Position numbers and translations under genes: made by a program. A stretch of 64,000 nt of DNA from Fibrobacterota bacterium (GTDB lineage Bacteria; Fibrobacterota; Fibrobacteria; UBA5070): contig JADKBN010000003.1 in NCBI GenBank assembly GCA_016715065.1, positions 62,001 through 126,000 of the forward strand, written 5' to 3'. Below, one piece after another: positions 41,726-50,797 of the stretch (position 1 is its first letter; the number at the start of each line of letters is the position of its first letter). Under the pieces are notes generated by a model. The model worked only from the letters and a program-made list of their open reading frames with translations. It had not been told where the DNA came from and did no database searches.

Positions 41726-42769
41726 TCAAGGCTTGCGGCCGGGCAGTTCCAGCGGGCCGACAGCTGCCGCGCCGGAAAAGACGTAGACCGATTGGAAATC
41801 GGTCGATGCCATGCCTGGGAAGAGCCGACCCAGGTCGATCTTCGCATGGCCGCGCACCAGCGGGGCCTGCGCACCGCCAACCACCGGGAGCAGCACTTTC
41901 GAGGGGTGCATGTGGTCTTCTCCAGCGGCCAGGACATGGATCCACTTCACCGCTTCGGGCGCTCGATTGCCCGTAGGAAGGACGATGTCGGGATCCAGAT
42001 GCAGCCGTTCTCCCTTGAGTTCGGGCAGGGCGAAATCGATTTCCAGGAAGCTGCGACCGGATTCTGTCATAATGCTTGCGCGAAGGCCTTCGGGAAGGGA
42101 GGGCGATGCGGCCATCGTTTTCCAGGGAGGATCCTCCTGCAGAAGTTCCGGAGGAAGCGTCTTGCGATCGGGGATCCGTGCGAGGGAGGCGGACAGATCG
42201 TGGTCGAAGTCCTTCGGATTTCCTCCCACTCGAAAGGGAAAGGTGTTCGTCGCCGTCAAGGGAAGGATGCCCTGGACTCGAAACCGACTCGTCGTGCGGG
42301 GGAGGTCCTGGATGCAATTGCCGGAAAGGTTCAATCCCGAGGATTGCACCGTGTGGATCGCAGCTCCGGGTTTCCTTGGGCCCTTCCTCCGCGGGTTCGC
42401 GGGCTCGTCCATTTCCCGATGGATGGGGCAGAGCCGTAGCGAATTGCGATCCTGATCGACCAGCACGAAGTACCCCTCTTCGGCGAAATTCCCGAACTTG
42501 AACTCATCGAAGGGGCCGGACTGCACGATGTAGGCGGGAACGGAGGTCGCCGTTCGTCGGTCGACGTATTTCGGAGCCAGGACGGATCGAGCGCGGATCT
42601 GGTTGTTCGCCAGCCTGTTCTCGATGGGTGTGATCCAGTCGTCTGTTGACCAGAATTTGTCGTCTGGAATGTCGGGAATCGCGGTCAAGGGAGTCTCCGA
42701 TCGGATTGGAGCCGGTGTGGCGGCCATGCATTCGCAAAGGAAGAAGGAAGCGACCAAAGCCAGGCGCAC
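41726..42769 (-). CDS. tandem lipoprotein, copy 2
   Basis: 347 residues from GTG 42767-42769 (VRLALVASFFLCEC). The signal is short and its lipobox imperfect, so it may be cut by signal peptidase I or the start may be elsewhere (ATG 42727 leaves no signal). The shared part, TLPPELLQEDPPWKTM, ESGRSFLEIDFALPELKGERLH, KWIHVLAAGEDHMHPSKVLL and VYVFSGAAAVGPLELP, follows copies 1 and 3 closely. Middle of the triplet; function unknown. Confidence 0.6.
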   Translation of the reverse strand: MRLALVASFFLCECMAATPAPIRSETPLTAIPDIPDDKFWSTDDWITPIENRLANNQIRARSVLAPKYVDRRTATSVPAYIVQSGPFDEFKFGNFAEEGYFVLVDQDRNSLRLCPIHREMDEPANPRRKGPRKPGAAIHTVQSSGLNLSGNCIQDLPRTTSRFRVQGILPLTATNTFPFRVGGNPKDFDHDLSASLARIPDRKTLPPELLQEDPPWKTMAASPSLPEGLRASIMTESGRSFLEIDFALPELKGERLHLDPDIVLPTGNRAPEAVKWIHVLAAGEDHMHPSKVLLPVVGGAQAPLVRGHAKIDLGRLFPGMASTDFQSVYVFSGAAAVGPLELPGRKP

Positions 42770-42843
42770 CAGGAAGCGGGCGCTTCCATCGGCCGCTCGG
42801 CTGGGATCGAAGGCGTTTTCGTGCAAGTGCTGGTTCTCGGGGA

Positions 42844-43887
42844 TCAAGGTTTTCGCAACGGCAGTTCCAACGGCCCGATGGCGGCTGGGCCGCAGATAAC
42901 GTAGATCGATTGGAAATCGCCGGAGGCCATGCCGGAAAAGAGCCGATTCAGGTCGATCTTCGCATGGCCGCGCACCAGCGGGTCCTGCGCTCCACCCACC
43001 ACCGGGAGCAGTACTTTCGCGGGTTGGATGCAATCCTCTCCGGCGGCCAGGACATGGATCCACTTCACCGCCTCGGGCGGGCGGTTGCCCGAGGGCAGGA
43101 CGGCGCCGGGCTCCAGGTGCAGACGCTCCCCCCTGAGTTCGGGCAGGGCGAAATCGATCTCGAGGAAGTTTCGACCGGATTCTGTCTGAACACGCGCGCG
43201 AAGGCCTTCGGGGAGTGATGGCGGCGCGGCCATCGCTTTCCAAGGGTGGTCTTCCTGCAGCAGTTCCGGTGGGAGCGTTGTGCGATCGGGGATCAGGGCG
43301 AGGGATGCCGACAAGTCCCGATCGAAAGCCGTTGGATCTCCGCCCACCCGGAACGCGACGGGACGGGTCGCCGTCAAGGGAAGGATGCCGAGCGCTCGGT
43401 AGTTTCCCGTGGCGTGCGGAAAGTCCGGAAAGAATCTGGCGGCGAGATCGAATGGGGAAAACACCAGTCCATAGGGGGAGCCTGTGGGTTCGCGAGGCTC
43501 CTTGGATCGAGGTTCGACGGGAGAGTCGTCCGCATCGTCGATCCGCGCCAGGTCCAGGGCGTTGCGATCGATGTCGATCAGGACAAAATATCCTTCTTCG
43601 GCGATGGATCCTTCGCGGAACTCTTCGAAGGGGCCGGCTTGAACCAGATAGGCTGGCAATACCGAGGTCTTCGTGCGATCGGCGAAACCAGGCATCAAAA
43701 TTTCGCGCGCAGGAATGCACTCGTTGGCCATGCGGTTTTGGAGTGGAACGATCCAATTCGAGTCGGACCAAAAAACCTCGTCGGCGATCGTGGGTAGTTT
43801 GCTCATGGGTTTTTCTGATCGTTGGGAAACTGGAGGCGGAGCCGACGTGCAGCCCAGCAGGAAAAGGGTGGCGAATGCGATGCGCAT
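42844..43887 (-). CDS. tandem lipoprotein, copy 3
   Basis: 347 residues. Lipobox FLLGC (Cys about 13), the clearest of the triplet. Same C-terminal region (TLPPELLQEDHPWKAM ... ESGRNFLEIDFALPELRGERLH ... KWIHVLAAGEDCIQPAKVLLP). The conserved segment GPFEEFREGSIAEEGYFVLIDIDRNALDL is also shared with copy 2. The upstream-most copy, so any promoter is probably at 43890-44170; a small doubtful frame ends one base before its ATG. Confidence 0.65.
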   Translation of the reverse strand: MRIAFATLFLLGCTSAPPPVSQRSEKPMSKLPTIADEVFWSDSNWIVPLQNRMANECIPAREILMPGFADRTKTSVLPAYLVQAGPFEEFREGSIAEEGYFVLIDIDRNALDLARIDDADDSPVEPRSKEPREPTGSPYGLVFSPFDLAARFFPDFPHATGNYRALGILPLTATRPVAFRVGGDPTAFDRDLSASLALIPDRTTLPPELLQEDHPWKAMAAPPSLPEGLRARVQTESGRNFLEIDFALPELRGERLHLEPGAVLPSGNRPPEAVKWIHVLAAGEDCIQPAKVLLPVVGGAQDPLVRGHAKIDLNRLFSGMASGDFQSIYVICGPAAIGPLELPLRKP

Positions 43888-43888
43888 G

Positions 43889-44080
43889 TCAACGAGGGGG
43901 ACGTGCCTTGGATTGGCGCATCAGTTCGGGATCGTTGGCGTGGCTGGGATCGAAAAGATCGTTGGGCATGCGCAGGACCTGTTTGCCGGAGGGGTGGGAA
44001 TGGCGACCAGGAAAGGGTAGTGAAATCCTTCCGATCCGTCTGTGCGAGCAGCCTGGGGGAGTGCGGTTCCTGCGATGCAT
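43889..44080 (-). CDS. doubtful small frame upstream of the lipoprotein triplet
   Basis: 63 codons from ATG 44078-44080, ending TGA one base before the copy 3 ATG. The C-terminal half (HPSGKQVLRMPNDLFDPSHANDPELM) reads like real protein, the N-terminal half does not. It may be the remnant of a longer gene or only spurious. Otherwise 43888-44161 contains nothing recognisable. Confidence 0.2.
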   Translation of the reverse strand: MHRRNRTPPGCSHRRIGRISLPFPGRHSHPSGKQVLRMPNDLFDPSHANDPELMRQSKARPPR

Positions 44081-44161
44081 CCATCTCCCCTGGCGTTGGT
44101 TGCTGGAATCCATTTCCACTACCGCTGATGCTGATCGAGTGGTCGTTCGCCCGCCAGGATC

Positions 44162-44169
44162 TACCTTCC
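44162..44169 (+). promoter_or_regulatory. TAnnTTCC promoter element before ABC exporter
   Basis: TACCTTCC five bases before ATG 44175; no Shine-Dalgarno site, leaderless arrangement. Confidence 0.4.
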
Positions 44170-44174
44170 CGTCC

Positions 44175-44909
44175 ATGACCGAGACCGTACCGTCCATCCA
44201 TGTCCAGTCCGTGGTCAAGCGTTATGGAACCCTCGCGGCGGTGGCCGGAGTGGATCTTTCCATCGCCAAAGGCGAATCGGTGGCCCTGCTGGGACCCAAC
44301 GGCGCGGGCAAGACCACGCTGGTGGAAATGATCGAAGGATTGATCCCTCCCGACGAAGGAGAAATCCGCATCGACGGCCTGTCCTGGAAGACCCAGGCGG
44401 GATCCATCCGCGGCAAGCTCGGCACCTGTCTGCAAGACGCCAAACTTCCCGAACGCCTGCGGGTGGAGGAGATCCTGGAGTTGTTCTGCTCGTTCCATGG
44501 CCGGGGCCGCGAACGCGTGGAAGAACTGCTGCTGCTGGTGGAGCTGGGCGAGGCGCGCAGACAGTTGGCCGGGAAGATCTCCGGTGGGCAACGGCAACGA
44601 TTGGCTCTGGCCTGCGCGATCGCGGGGGAGCCGGACATCCTCGTGCTGGACGAACCCACCACGGGGGTGGATCCGGCCGCGCGGCGACAGATCTGGGGGA
44701 TCCTGGAAGGCTTGCGCGCACGAGGCGCCACGTTGCTCATGACCACCCACTTCATGGACGAGGCCGAGCGTCTGTGCGATCGGGTGGTGCTGATGGAGTC
44801 CGGACGGATTCTGGAACAAGGCACCGTGTCGGAACTTCTGGAGCGAGGCGGGGCCTCGAGCTTGGATGACTTGTTCCTGCGCCTGGCGGGTAGGAGGATC
44901 GTGGAATGA
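44175..44909 (+). CDS. ABC transporter ATP-binding protein (ABC-2 exporter type)
   Basis: 244 residues. Walker A LLGPNGAGKTTLVEMI, Q-loop TCLQDAKLPERL, signature KISGGQRQRLALAC, Walker B ILVLDEPTTGVDP and H-loop LMTTHFMDEAERLCDR are all intact. The arrangement is that of DrrA/CcmA-like exporters. It energises the permease encoded next (four-base overlap). Substrate (lipid, drug or polysaccharide) not predictable. Confidence 0.93.
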   Translation: MTETVPSIHVQSVVKRYGTLAAVAGVDLSIAKGESVALLGPNGAGKTTLVEMIEGLIPPDEGEIRIDGLSWKTQAGSIRGKLGTCLQDAKLPERLRVEEILELFCSFHGRGRERVEELLLLVELGEARRQLAGKISGGQRQRLALACAIAGEPDILVLDEPTTGVDPAARRQIWGILEGLRARGATLLMTTHFMDEAERLCDRVVLMESGRILEQGTVSELLERGGASSLDDLFLRLAGRRIVE

Positions 44910-45943
44910 GCGGCAGACTTTCCGGGAAGGCCCGCGCGAGGGCCCTCTATCTTTTCACCAAGGCGCACCTGCTGGAGTTCTTCCGCGAGCCGGGCGTGGT
45001 GTTCTGGGCTTTCGGGTTCCCGCTGTTGCTTTCGTGGGCGCTGGGATTGGCCTTCCTTTCCCCGAAGCCGCTGGGGACGGAACTGGTGGTGTCCCAGGCG
45101 GATTCCGCTGCCGTGCGCCAGGTCGTGACGGATCCCTCCGTGCGCTTGCGCGTTCTCTCCGAAGAGGCCGCCATGCGCGCCCTGCGGCGGGGAGAGGTCG
45201 CCGGCAGGATCGCGACCGGTCCGGACGGAATCCGTCTGGAGGTGGACACCGCCTCGCAGGATGGCGTCATGGCCAGGCTGCTGGTGGAGAGAACTCTGGC
45301 TGGAGCGGCCAACCGGGTGAAGGTGGAAGCTCCGGTTGCCAGTGCGGGCAACTACGCCGACTTCCTGTTTCCCGGCATGCTCGCGCTGGGGCTGATGAAC
45401 GGATGTCTTTGGGGCATCGGATTCGGTCTCATGGACCTGCGGTTGCGCAAGCTGTTGAGACTGTTCGCCGCCACGCCGCTTTCACGGGTGGACATCCTCC
45501 TTTCGGTGGTGCTGGCGCGCATGGTCATCCTTCCGTTGGAGAGCGGCTTGCTGTGGGGATTCGGCATGGTCGTGTTCGGGGTGCACCTGCACGGCAATGT
45601 TTTCCTGTTCGTTCTGGCGGCCGCCAGCGGTGCGGTGGCCTTTTCCGGGATCGGGGTGCTGGCCGCCAGCCGGGTGGGCCACAACCAGGCCGCCTACGGG
45701 ATCATGAACGCGCTGACCATCCCCATGACCATCGTGTCGGGGATCTTCTTCTCCTGGACGCGATTCCCCTCCTGGCTGCACCCGGTGGTGGAGTGGCTCC
45801 CGCTCACCGTGCTTGCGGATCTGCTGCGTTCCATCAGCTCCGAGGGCGCGGGACTCGCCCACGCCCTGCCCCGGGTGCTGGTGTTGCTGGCCTGGGGGCT
45901 GCTTGCCGGGTCGGTCGGACTTCGCCTCTTCCGCTGGCGGTAG
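44906..45943 (+). CDS. ABC-2 type permease
   Basis: 345 residues with six spans: one near the N-terminus, a soluble domain (residues about 60-150) and a C-terminal block of five. GNYADFLFPGMLALGLMNG and PMTIVSGIFFSWTRFPSWLHP are typical of ABC-2 membrane proteins. ATG 44906 overlaps the ATPase stop. Inner membrane; with the ATPase forms a complete exporter. Confidence 0.88.
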   Translation: MSGRLSGKARARALYLFTKAHLLEFFREPGVVFWAFGFPLLLSWALGLAFLSPKPLGTELVVSQADSAAVRQVVTDPSVRLRVLSEEAAMRALRRGEVAGRIATGPDGIRLEVDTASQDGVMARLLVERTLAGAANRVKVEAPVASAGNYADFLFPGMLALGLMNGCLWGIGFGLMDLRLRKLLRLFAATPLSRVDILLSVVLARMVILPLESGLLWGFGMVVFGVHLHGNVFLFVLAAASGAVAFSGIGVLAASRVGHNQAAYGIMNALTIPMTIVSGIFFSWTRFPSWLHPVVEWLPLTVLADLLRSISSEGAGLAHALPRVLVLLAWGLLAGSVGLRLFRWR

Positions 45944-45952
45944 AGGCGCGGG

Positions 45953-46888
45953 TCAGAGCCTCTTCAAGAACCGCTTGAGGGGTCGGGCGAAGGCCTTGTG
46001 GTGCTTCAGGAGGCTGGCATGGGGGACGGGCTCCCCCTTTTTCGTGTAGATCCAGTGGATCTCGGCGGACGGAAAATGTCGCTCCGCCAGATCCGGCCTG
46101 CACAAGGCCCCCGTGCCGGGTCCGTTCATGTCCAGGGTGTGGCGTTCCTTGGAGCCCCACAAAAGCAGCGTGGGCGCCTGGATCAACCCGTCCTTCACCC
46201 GTTCGCCCGCTTCCAGGCCGGGAAGTTGCTGGAGCGCCTTGCATCGTTCGATGGCCCCCTGCGGCGGTATCCGCTCCAGGGTCTGCTCGATGCGCTTGCG
46301 GATCGGGGCGTCGATCAATTCGGCGATTCCCGACGGGGTGATCGCGGAAAAAAGGCCCTTCCATCCCTTGGGTGTCGGTTTTTGTCCGATCGATTTCGAG
46401 GCCAGCTGGCGAAAGAAGCTCCGGCCCTTTTCCAGGGCCCGCACCGGATCCCCGGTGTCGGAGACGATTGGCTCCCACAATCGCCGCAACAGCGGCGAAA
46501 TGTCGCCGGAGCACACCAGCGGACTTACCAGCACCAGTCCGGCCAATGCGGGCGAGGCCCCCTCTTCGCGCTTTCGTCGCAGGTATTCCAGCACGATCCC
46601 GCCACCCACGCTGACCCCGACGATCACGGGCTTGCGCCGCGCGACCAAGGCACGGTCGACGAACGATTCGATCCCGCGGATCGCCTCGTCCAGGGAAAAG
46701 GTCTCGTCGGGCCAGTTGGCAGTGCTCACGTCGCCCTTGGACAGGAACATCCCCTTCTGGCGCAGGAATGTTTCCGGGCCGTCCGGCACCAGTCCCGGAA
46801 CCAGGAGGAAATGGAACGCGCCCGTGCCTCGGGCGTGTTCCAGCCGCAGGTCGTTGTGCCGCTGGGCGATGGGGGAAGGGACGATCAT
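45953..46888 (-). CDS. alpha/beta hydrolase-fold protein
   Basis: 311 residues. FHFLLVPGLVPDG opens the fold, and VIVGVSVGGGIVLEYL holds the nucleophile elbow G-x-S-x-G. APTLLLWGSKERHTLD gives the acid-bearing strand, and a His lies near the C-terminus (PHASLLKHHKAFARP). Start overlaps the GH3 stop (ATGA), so the two act together, perhaps an acyl transfer and a hydrolysis or thioesterase step. Cytoplasmic; substrate unknown. Confidence 0.75.
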   Translation of the reverse strand: MIVPSPIAQRHNDLRLEHARGTGAFHFLLVPGLVPDGPETFLRQKGMFLSKGDVSTANWPDETFSLDEAIRGIESFVDRALVARRKPVIVGVSVGGGIVLEYLRRKREEGASPALAGLVLVSPLVCSGDISPLLRRLWEPIVSDTGDPVRALEKGRSFFRQLASKSIGQKPTPKGWKGLFSAITPSGIAELIDAPIRKRIEQTLERIPPQGAIERCKALQQLPGLEAGERVKDGLIQAPTLLLWGSKERHTLDMNGPGTGALCRPDLAERHFPSAEIHWIYTKKGEPVPHASLLKHHKAFARPLKRFLKRL

Positions 46889-48462
46889 GTTGCGGAGATC
46901 CTGTCGTGGAGGGTGAGGCTGTCGGCCCAGGTGCGGTCGGGCCAGGCGGTGGGGACCTTGTGTTGGCCCCCGAGCTTGCCGCGGGAGGCGAGGGTGCGCA
47001 GGAAGGTTCCGGCCGAAACCACGCGCACCCGCGGAGGGAGCAGTTGGGTGTCCCCTTCGCGGTGCGCGTCGTAGTCGAGCACCGTGCGGCGGAGGTGGTC
47101 GTCCAGGCACCGGGCCAGGGCGGCGGTGTCGGCGGGAGGACGTTCGAACTCGATCCACCATTCGTGCGCTCCCCAGGGAGATCCGGGAGCGGGCAGGATG
47201 GGGGCCACGTGCCATTCGCGAACAACAGAATTTGTCGCCTGGCTCGCCGAGGCGAGGGCTTCGGAAAGGTGCGTTCCCTCCACGTGCTCGCCGAACACCG
47301 AAAGCCGGGTCCGCACGCGCCCGGCGAACCGGATGCGGCCGGGATCGCGACCTTCCACCAGATCGCCGATCTCGTAGCGGATCAATCCTCCGGGTGTGGT
47401 GACCAGCACCTTGTAGAGACCTCCCTTTTCCAGCTTCCGGGCGTCCACCGCCTGCGTCGGGTCGGATTCCGACTCGGGAAGGAATTCCAGGTAGGTGCCG
47501 TGGTCCAACAGAAGCTCCAGATCCGGTGCGTGGCCTTCCCTGGGCGACCACGCGCGGGTTCCCACGGCGAGGAACGCCTCGCTGGCGGGGTAGACTTCCA
47601 TCAGAAGGCATTCGCGGGGCAGATGCTCGGCCAGAAGCGGCAGATACGGATCGATGGAGACTCCGCCGTGGATCATGGCCCGCAGTCCCGGCCAGGCCTC
47701 GCCCAAGCGGTGCACGCCGCGCCGTTGGCAGATGGCCTCGAACAAGACCAGACACCAGCTGGGAATCCCGCTGACCAGGGTCACATGCTGGTCGCAAAGC
47801 CGTTGGGCGATCCGCTCCACCTTCCGGCTCCAGATCGACTCCAACGCCAAATCCCGTCCAGGTTCGTAGAGGCCTTCCAGGAACCAAGGGATGCGGTCCA
47901 CCGTGATGCCGGAGAGATCGCCCACCGGAATGCCGGCCTCGTTGCGGGTCAGCGCCGTGGAGCCCCCCAGCATCAGCAGCCGGCCATCGAGCACGCCCGG
48001 TCCGGAGGATTCCAGCAGCCGCGCCAGCGAGGTCATGCCTCCTTTGGCATGGTGGTCCAGCAGAGGCTTGTTTTGCGGGATCCACCGCTCGCCCGAGCCT
48101 TCGGCGGAGGTGGTGCCGCTGGTCTGGGCCAGGGCGGTCGCCTTGCCCCGAAAGAGCACGTCGCGCTCGCCGCGGCGCATGCGATCGATGGCCGATGCCA
48201 CATCGCCGTACTGGCGAAGCGGAACCTGCCTCCGGAAGGCCTCCAGCAGATCCTCGCCGGCAAGCCGGGACAGCTCGCGCAGGGGCGATGTGTTCGCCGA
48301 CTCCGTGCCGACAAGGGAACGAAGGATCCTCCGCAGCTGACGGGATTGGCTGGCAAGGATGTCTTCCTGGGCGCGGCACGGCGCAGGGACGCTCGATCGG
48401 ATGCCCCGCGACAAAAGACGGGAAACGGCGGAGCGGAACGGATGGTTGTCCAAATTGGCCAT
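46885..48462 (-). CDS. GH3-family acyl-adenylating enzyme
   Basis: 525 residues. GH3 enzymes (JAR1-like in plants) activate carboxylates with ATP and join them to amino acids; bacterial members have largely unknown products. The ATP loop TALAQTSGTTSAEGSGERWIP, the YPASEAFLAVG segment and GLIRYEIGDLVEGRDPGRI are the family's conserved blocks, in the expected order. ATG 48460-48462 (MANLD) is preferred; TTG 48471 is possible. A GACCTTTG element lies six bases upstream, a near match to the promoter pattern. Paired with the hydrolase gene and divergent from the glycosyltransferase gene. Confidence 0.8.
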   Translation of the reverse strand: MANLDNHPFRSAVSRLLSRGIRSSVPAPCRAQEDILASQSRQLRRILRSLVGTESANTSPLRELSRLAGEDLLEAFRRQVPLRQYGDVASAIDRMRRGERDVLFRGKATALAQTSGTTSAEGSGERWIPQNKPLLDHHAKGGMTSLARLLESSGPGVLDGRLLMLGGSTALTRNEAGIPVGDLSGITVDRIPWFLEGLYEPGRDLALESIWSRKVERIAQRLCDQHVTLVSGIPSWCLVLFEAICQRRGVHRLGEAWPGLRAMIHGGVSIDPYLPLLAEHLPRECLLMEVYPASEAFLAVGTRAWSPREGHAPDLELLLDHGTYLEFLPESESDPTQAVDARKLEKGGLYKVLVTTPGGLIRYEIGDLVEGRDPGRIRFAGRVRTRLSVFGEHVEGTHLSEALASASQATNSVVREWHVAPILPAPGSPWGAHEWWIEFERPPADTAALARCLDDHLRRTVLDYDAHREGDTQLLPPRVRVVSAGTFLRTLASRGKLGGQHKVPTAWPDRTWADSLTLHDRISAT

Positions 48463-48575
48463 TGTCTGCAAAGGTCCTGATCCGCAGGCTCGCGGCGGTT
48501 GCAGGTTGGTTGCAATCCTGTTGCCTTGCGGGGCGATGCCTTGCCTTGCCTTGCGCGTTGGCCATTATTGGGAGC

Positions 48576-49703
48576 ATGGCGACGATTTTCTACTCGATGT
48601 CCGGCGAAGGCCGTGGCCATGCCACCAGGGTCAAGGCGATCGTCGAGGACCTTCGGTTGCGGCACAGGGTGGTGCTTTTCGCGCCCGAACAGGCCTATTC
48701 CCTGCTGGAGCCCGTGTTCTCCGGAACCGATGTGGAGATCCGCAGGATCGATGGGATAACCTTCCGCTACCGCAGGGACGGAAGGGTCGGGTATGTGCGC
48801 AGTCTCCTGGGATCGTTGAAATGGTTTTCGGGATTGGGCAGGCAGCTGGAGGAATTGAGGCCGGTATTCCTGATGGAACGACCCGACTTGGTGCTCACCG
48901 ATTTCGATCCCGTGCTTCCCAGGGCCGCCGATCGGATGGGTGTTCCCTACGCGAGCATCGATCACCAGCATTTCCTGACCTCCTTTCCGCTGGAAGGCCT
49001 CCCTTTTCGGCTTCGGCTGCGGGCTTCCGTCATGGTGCCCTTCGTGAAGGCGTTCCATTGGAGACAAAAAATGACCATCATTTCCTCCTTCTACCGGCCA
49101 CCCTCCCATGCGCGATTGCCGGAGGGGGTCCGTGCGGTGGGCGTGCTGCTGGGAGAGGACATCCGAGCGAAGGTCCCGCGCGACGACGGATTCCTGCTCG
49201 CGTACCTGCGCCGCGACCCGCCGCAGACCGTGTTGGACGCGTTGGCCGGATCGGGGAGGGAAGTGCGCATCTACGGACCGACTCGATCGGACCGGGTGGG
49301 GAATCTGTGGTTTCGGCCGGTGGACCGGGCGACGTTCGTGGACGACCTCGCCTGCTGCCACGCCCTGGTCACCACGGCCGGAAACCAACTGGTGGGGGAG
49401 GCGATCCACTTGGGCAAGCCGGTCCTGGCGCTTCCGGAGCCGGGCAATTGGGAACAGCGGATCAACGGGTTCCATCTGGAACGCATGGGAGCCGGGATGT
49501 CCGTGCGGATGGAGTCCTTCGATCGCTCGGCGTTGTCCCGCTTCCTTGGAGACATCGACAGATTCCGGTCGATCGCCTCCCGCCAGGAGGTTTGCGGAAA
49601 CGAAGACGTGTCGCGCATCGTCGAAGAACTCCTCGCGAGGCTGCCTTCCCGCAGGTCGGCGCAAGGCAAAGGCATCCCTTCCATCGCGGCGGGCGCGAAG
49701 TGA
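48576..49703 (+). CDS. glycosyltransferase, MJ1255/VC2487-like (GT-B fold)
   Basis: 375 residues. MATIFYSMSGEGRGHATRVKAIVEDL is the glycine-rich N-terminal donor or acceptor loop of the MurG/UGT-like GT-B families, with the GEGRGHATR form of the MJ1255/VC2487 group. The C-terminal VTTAGNQLVGEAIHLGKPVLALPEPGNWEQRIN is the sugar-nucleotide binding block. No signal or span, so it acts in the cytoplasm or at the inner face. It leads the plus-strand series; the next gene overlaps by GTGA. Confidence 0.8.
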   Translation: MATIFYSMSGEGRGHATRVKAIVEDLRLRHRVVLFAPEQAYSLLEPVFSGTDVEIRRIDGITFRYRRDGRVGYVRSLLGSLKWFSGLGRQLEELRPVFLMERPDLVLTDFDPVLPRAADRMGVPYASIDHQHFLTSFPLEGLPFRLRLRASVMVPFVKAFHWRQKMTIISSFYRPPSHARLPEGVRAVGVLLGEDIRAKVPRDDGFLLAYLRRDPPQTVLDALAGSGREVRIYGPTRSDRVGNLWFRPVDRATFVDDLACCHALVTTAGNQLVGEAIHLGKPVLALPEPGNWEQRINGFHLERMGAGMSVRMESFDRSALSRFLGDIDRFRSIASRQEVCGNEDVSRIVEELLARLPSRRSAQGKGIPSIAAGAK

Positions 49704-50797
49704 TCCGCGCGGCGGCGGGGGTCGTCGATCATCGCATCCGCAAGATGCTGGGAATGCGCCCTCTGCCTCGCCTGCTGACCTGGACGGTCACCTTCCGGTG
49801 CAACGCGAGGTGTTCCATGTGCGATTCGTGGCGAAAGGACGCCAAGGACGAGCTGGACACGGCCACCTCCCTTGCCATGGTCCGCACGCTTCCCAAGAGC
49901 GTGTCCATGGTGCGTCTGACCGGCGGCGAGCCTTTCGTGCGCAAGGACTTGGCGATTCTTGTCAACGAAATCCAGGATCACCTCCGGCCCGGATTCCTGC
50001 ACGTCACCACCAACGGATTCTTGACCGAGGAGATCGTTTCCTTCCTGGAGGCGCGCGCGTCGCGCGGATCCTCCCGGCTGCAACTTCTGCTTTCGCTGGA
50101 CGGTGCGAAGGAATCCCACGATCGGATTCGCGGTCGTTCCTTCGCCTTCGACTCGGCCATGGCCACCCTGAAGGCCGTGGCCAAGTCGAGGCGTCGATGG
50201 AAGGTGGATCTGGCGGTGAACCAGACCATCGTGGACCCCAGGGGGATCGAAGAGTACGGCGAGCTCCACGAGGCGCTGTCCAGCCTGGAGGTTCCCCACC
50301 ACGTGGTGGTGGCCTACGCCGAAAGCGCCACCTATTCCACCTCCGCGAACGTGGACGTGGCCCCGCGCCACCCAGGGGAATTCCGCACCGTCGTGCCGTT
50401 GGACCCGCACACGGTGGACGCCTTCCTGCGCAGGTTGGACCAGGATCTGTCGCGGCTTCCGCGCTCCAGCCGGTTGGCGAAATCCTACTACTACCGCGGG
50501 CTTCGCGGTCGGCTTCTGGAGGGGAAGGCCTGGCCCAACCCCCGCTGCGAGGCGCTGACCGGACACCTGAGGATTTTCCCGGACGGATCCGTTCCGGTCT
50601 GCCAATTCAATTCCGCCTCGGTGGGCAATCTCGCGCGGGACGGCTTCGACGCGGTCTGGAACGGCGAGGAGATCCGCCGCCGCCGGGACTGGGTTCGCGC
50701 CTGTCCTGGCTGCTGGGCCGAATGCGAGGTGATTCCCAGCGCCGTGCTCGGAGGGGATGTGGCGGGGTTTCTATCAGCGAAGGAGGTGGTCTCGTGA
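49700..50797 (+). CDS. radical SAM enzyme with SPASM-like C-terminus
   Basis: 365 residues. TFRCNARCSMCDSW holds the CxxxCxxC that binds the SAM 4Fe-4S cluster, VRLTGGEPFVRKD the SAM-binding GGEP. The C-terminal region NPRCEALTGHLRIFPDGSVPVCQF and later CPGCWAEC supply cysteines for an auxiliary cluster, as in SPASM proteins that modify peptides or alcohols. GTG 49700 overlaps the previous stop. It could modify a peptide or a sugar-lipid; there is no small precursor peptide visible in the neighbourhood. Confidence 0.85.
   Translation: MIRAAAGVVDHRIRKMLGMRPLPRLLTWTVTFRCNARCSMCDSWRKDAKDELDTATSLAMVRTLPKSVSMVRLTGGEPFVRKDLAILVNEIQDHLRPGFLHVTTNGFLTEEIVSFLEARASRGSSRLQLLLSLDGAKESHDRIRGRSFAFDSAMATLKAVAKSRRRWKVDLAVNQTIVDPRGIEEYGELHEALSSLEVPHHVVVAYAESATYSTSANVDVAPRHPGEFRTVVPLDPHTVDAFLRRLDQDLSRLPRSSRLAKSYYYRGLRGRLLEGKAWPNPRCEALTGHLRIFPDGSVPVCQFNSASVGNLARDGFDAVWNGEEIRRRRDWVRACPGCWAECEVIPSAVLGGDVAGFLSAKEVVS

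Noticed and set aside
48490..48570. Short CCTTG/GGTTG repeats between the GH3 and glycosyltransferase genes as a regulatory array
   Set aside because: The units are four to six bases with irregular spacing; no more than would be expected in a biased stretch.
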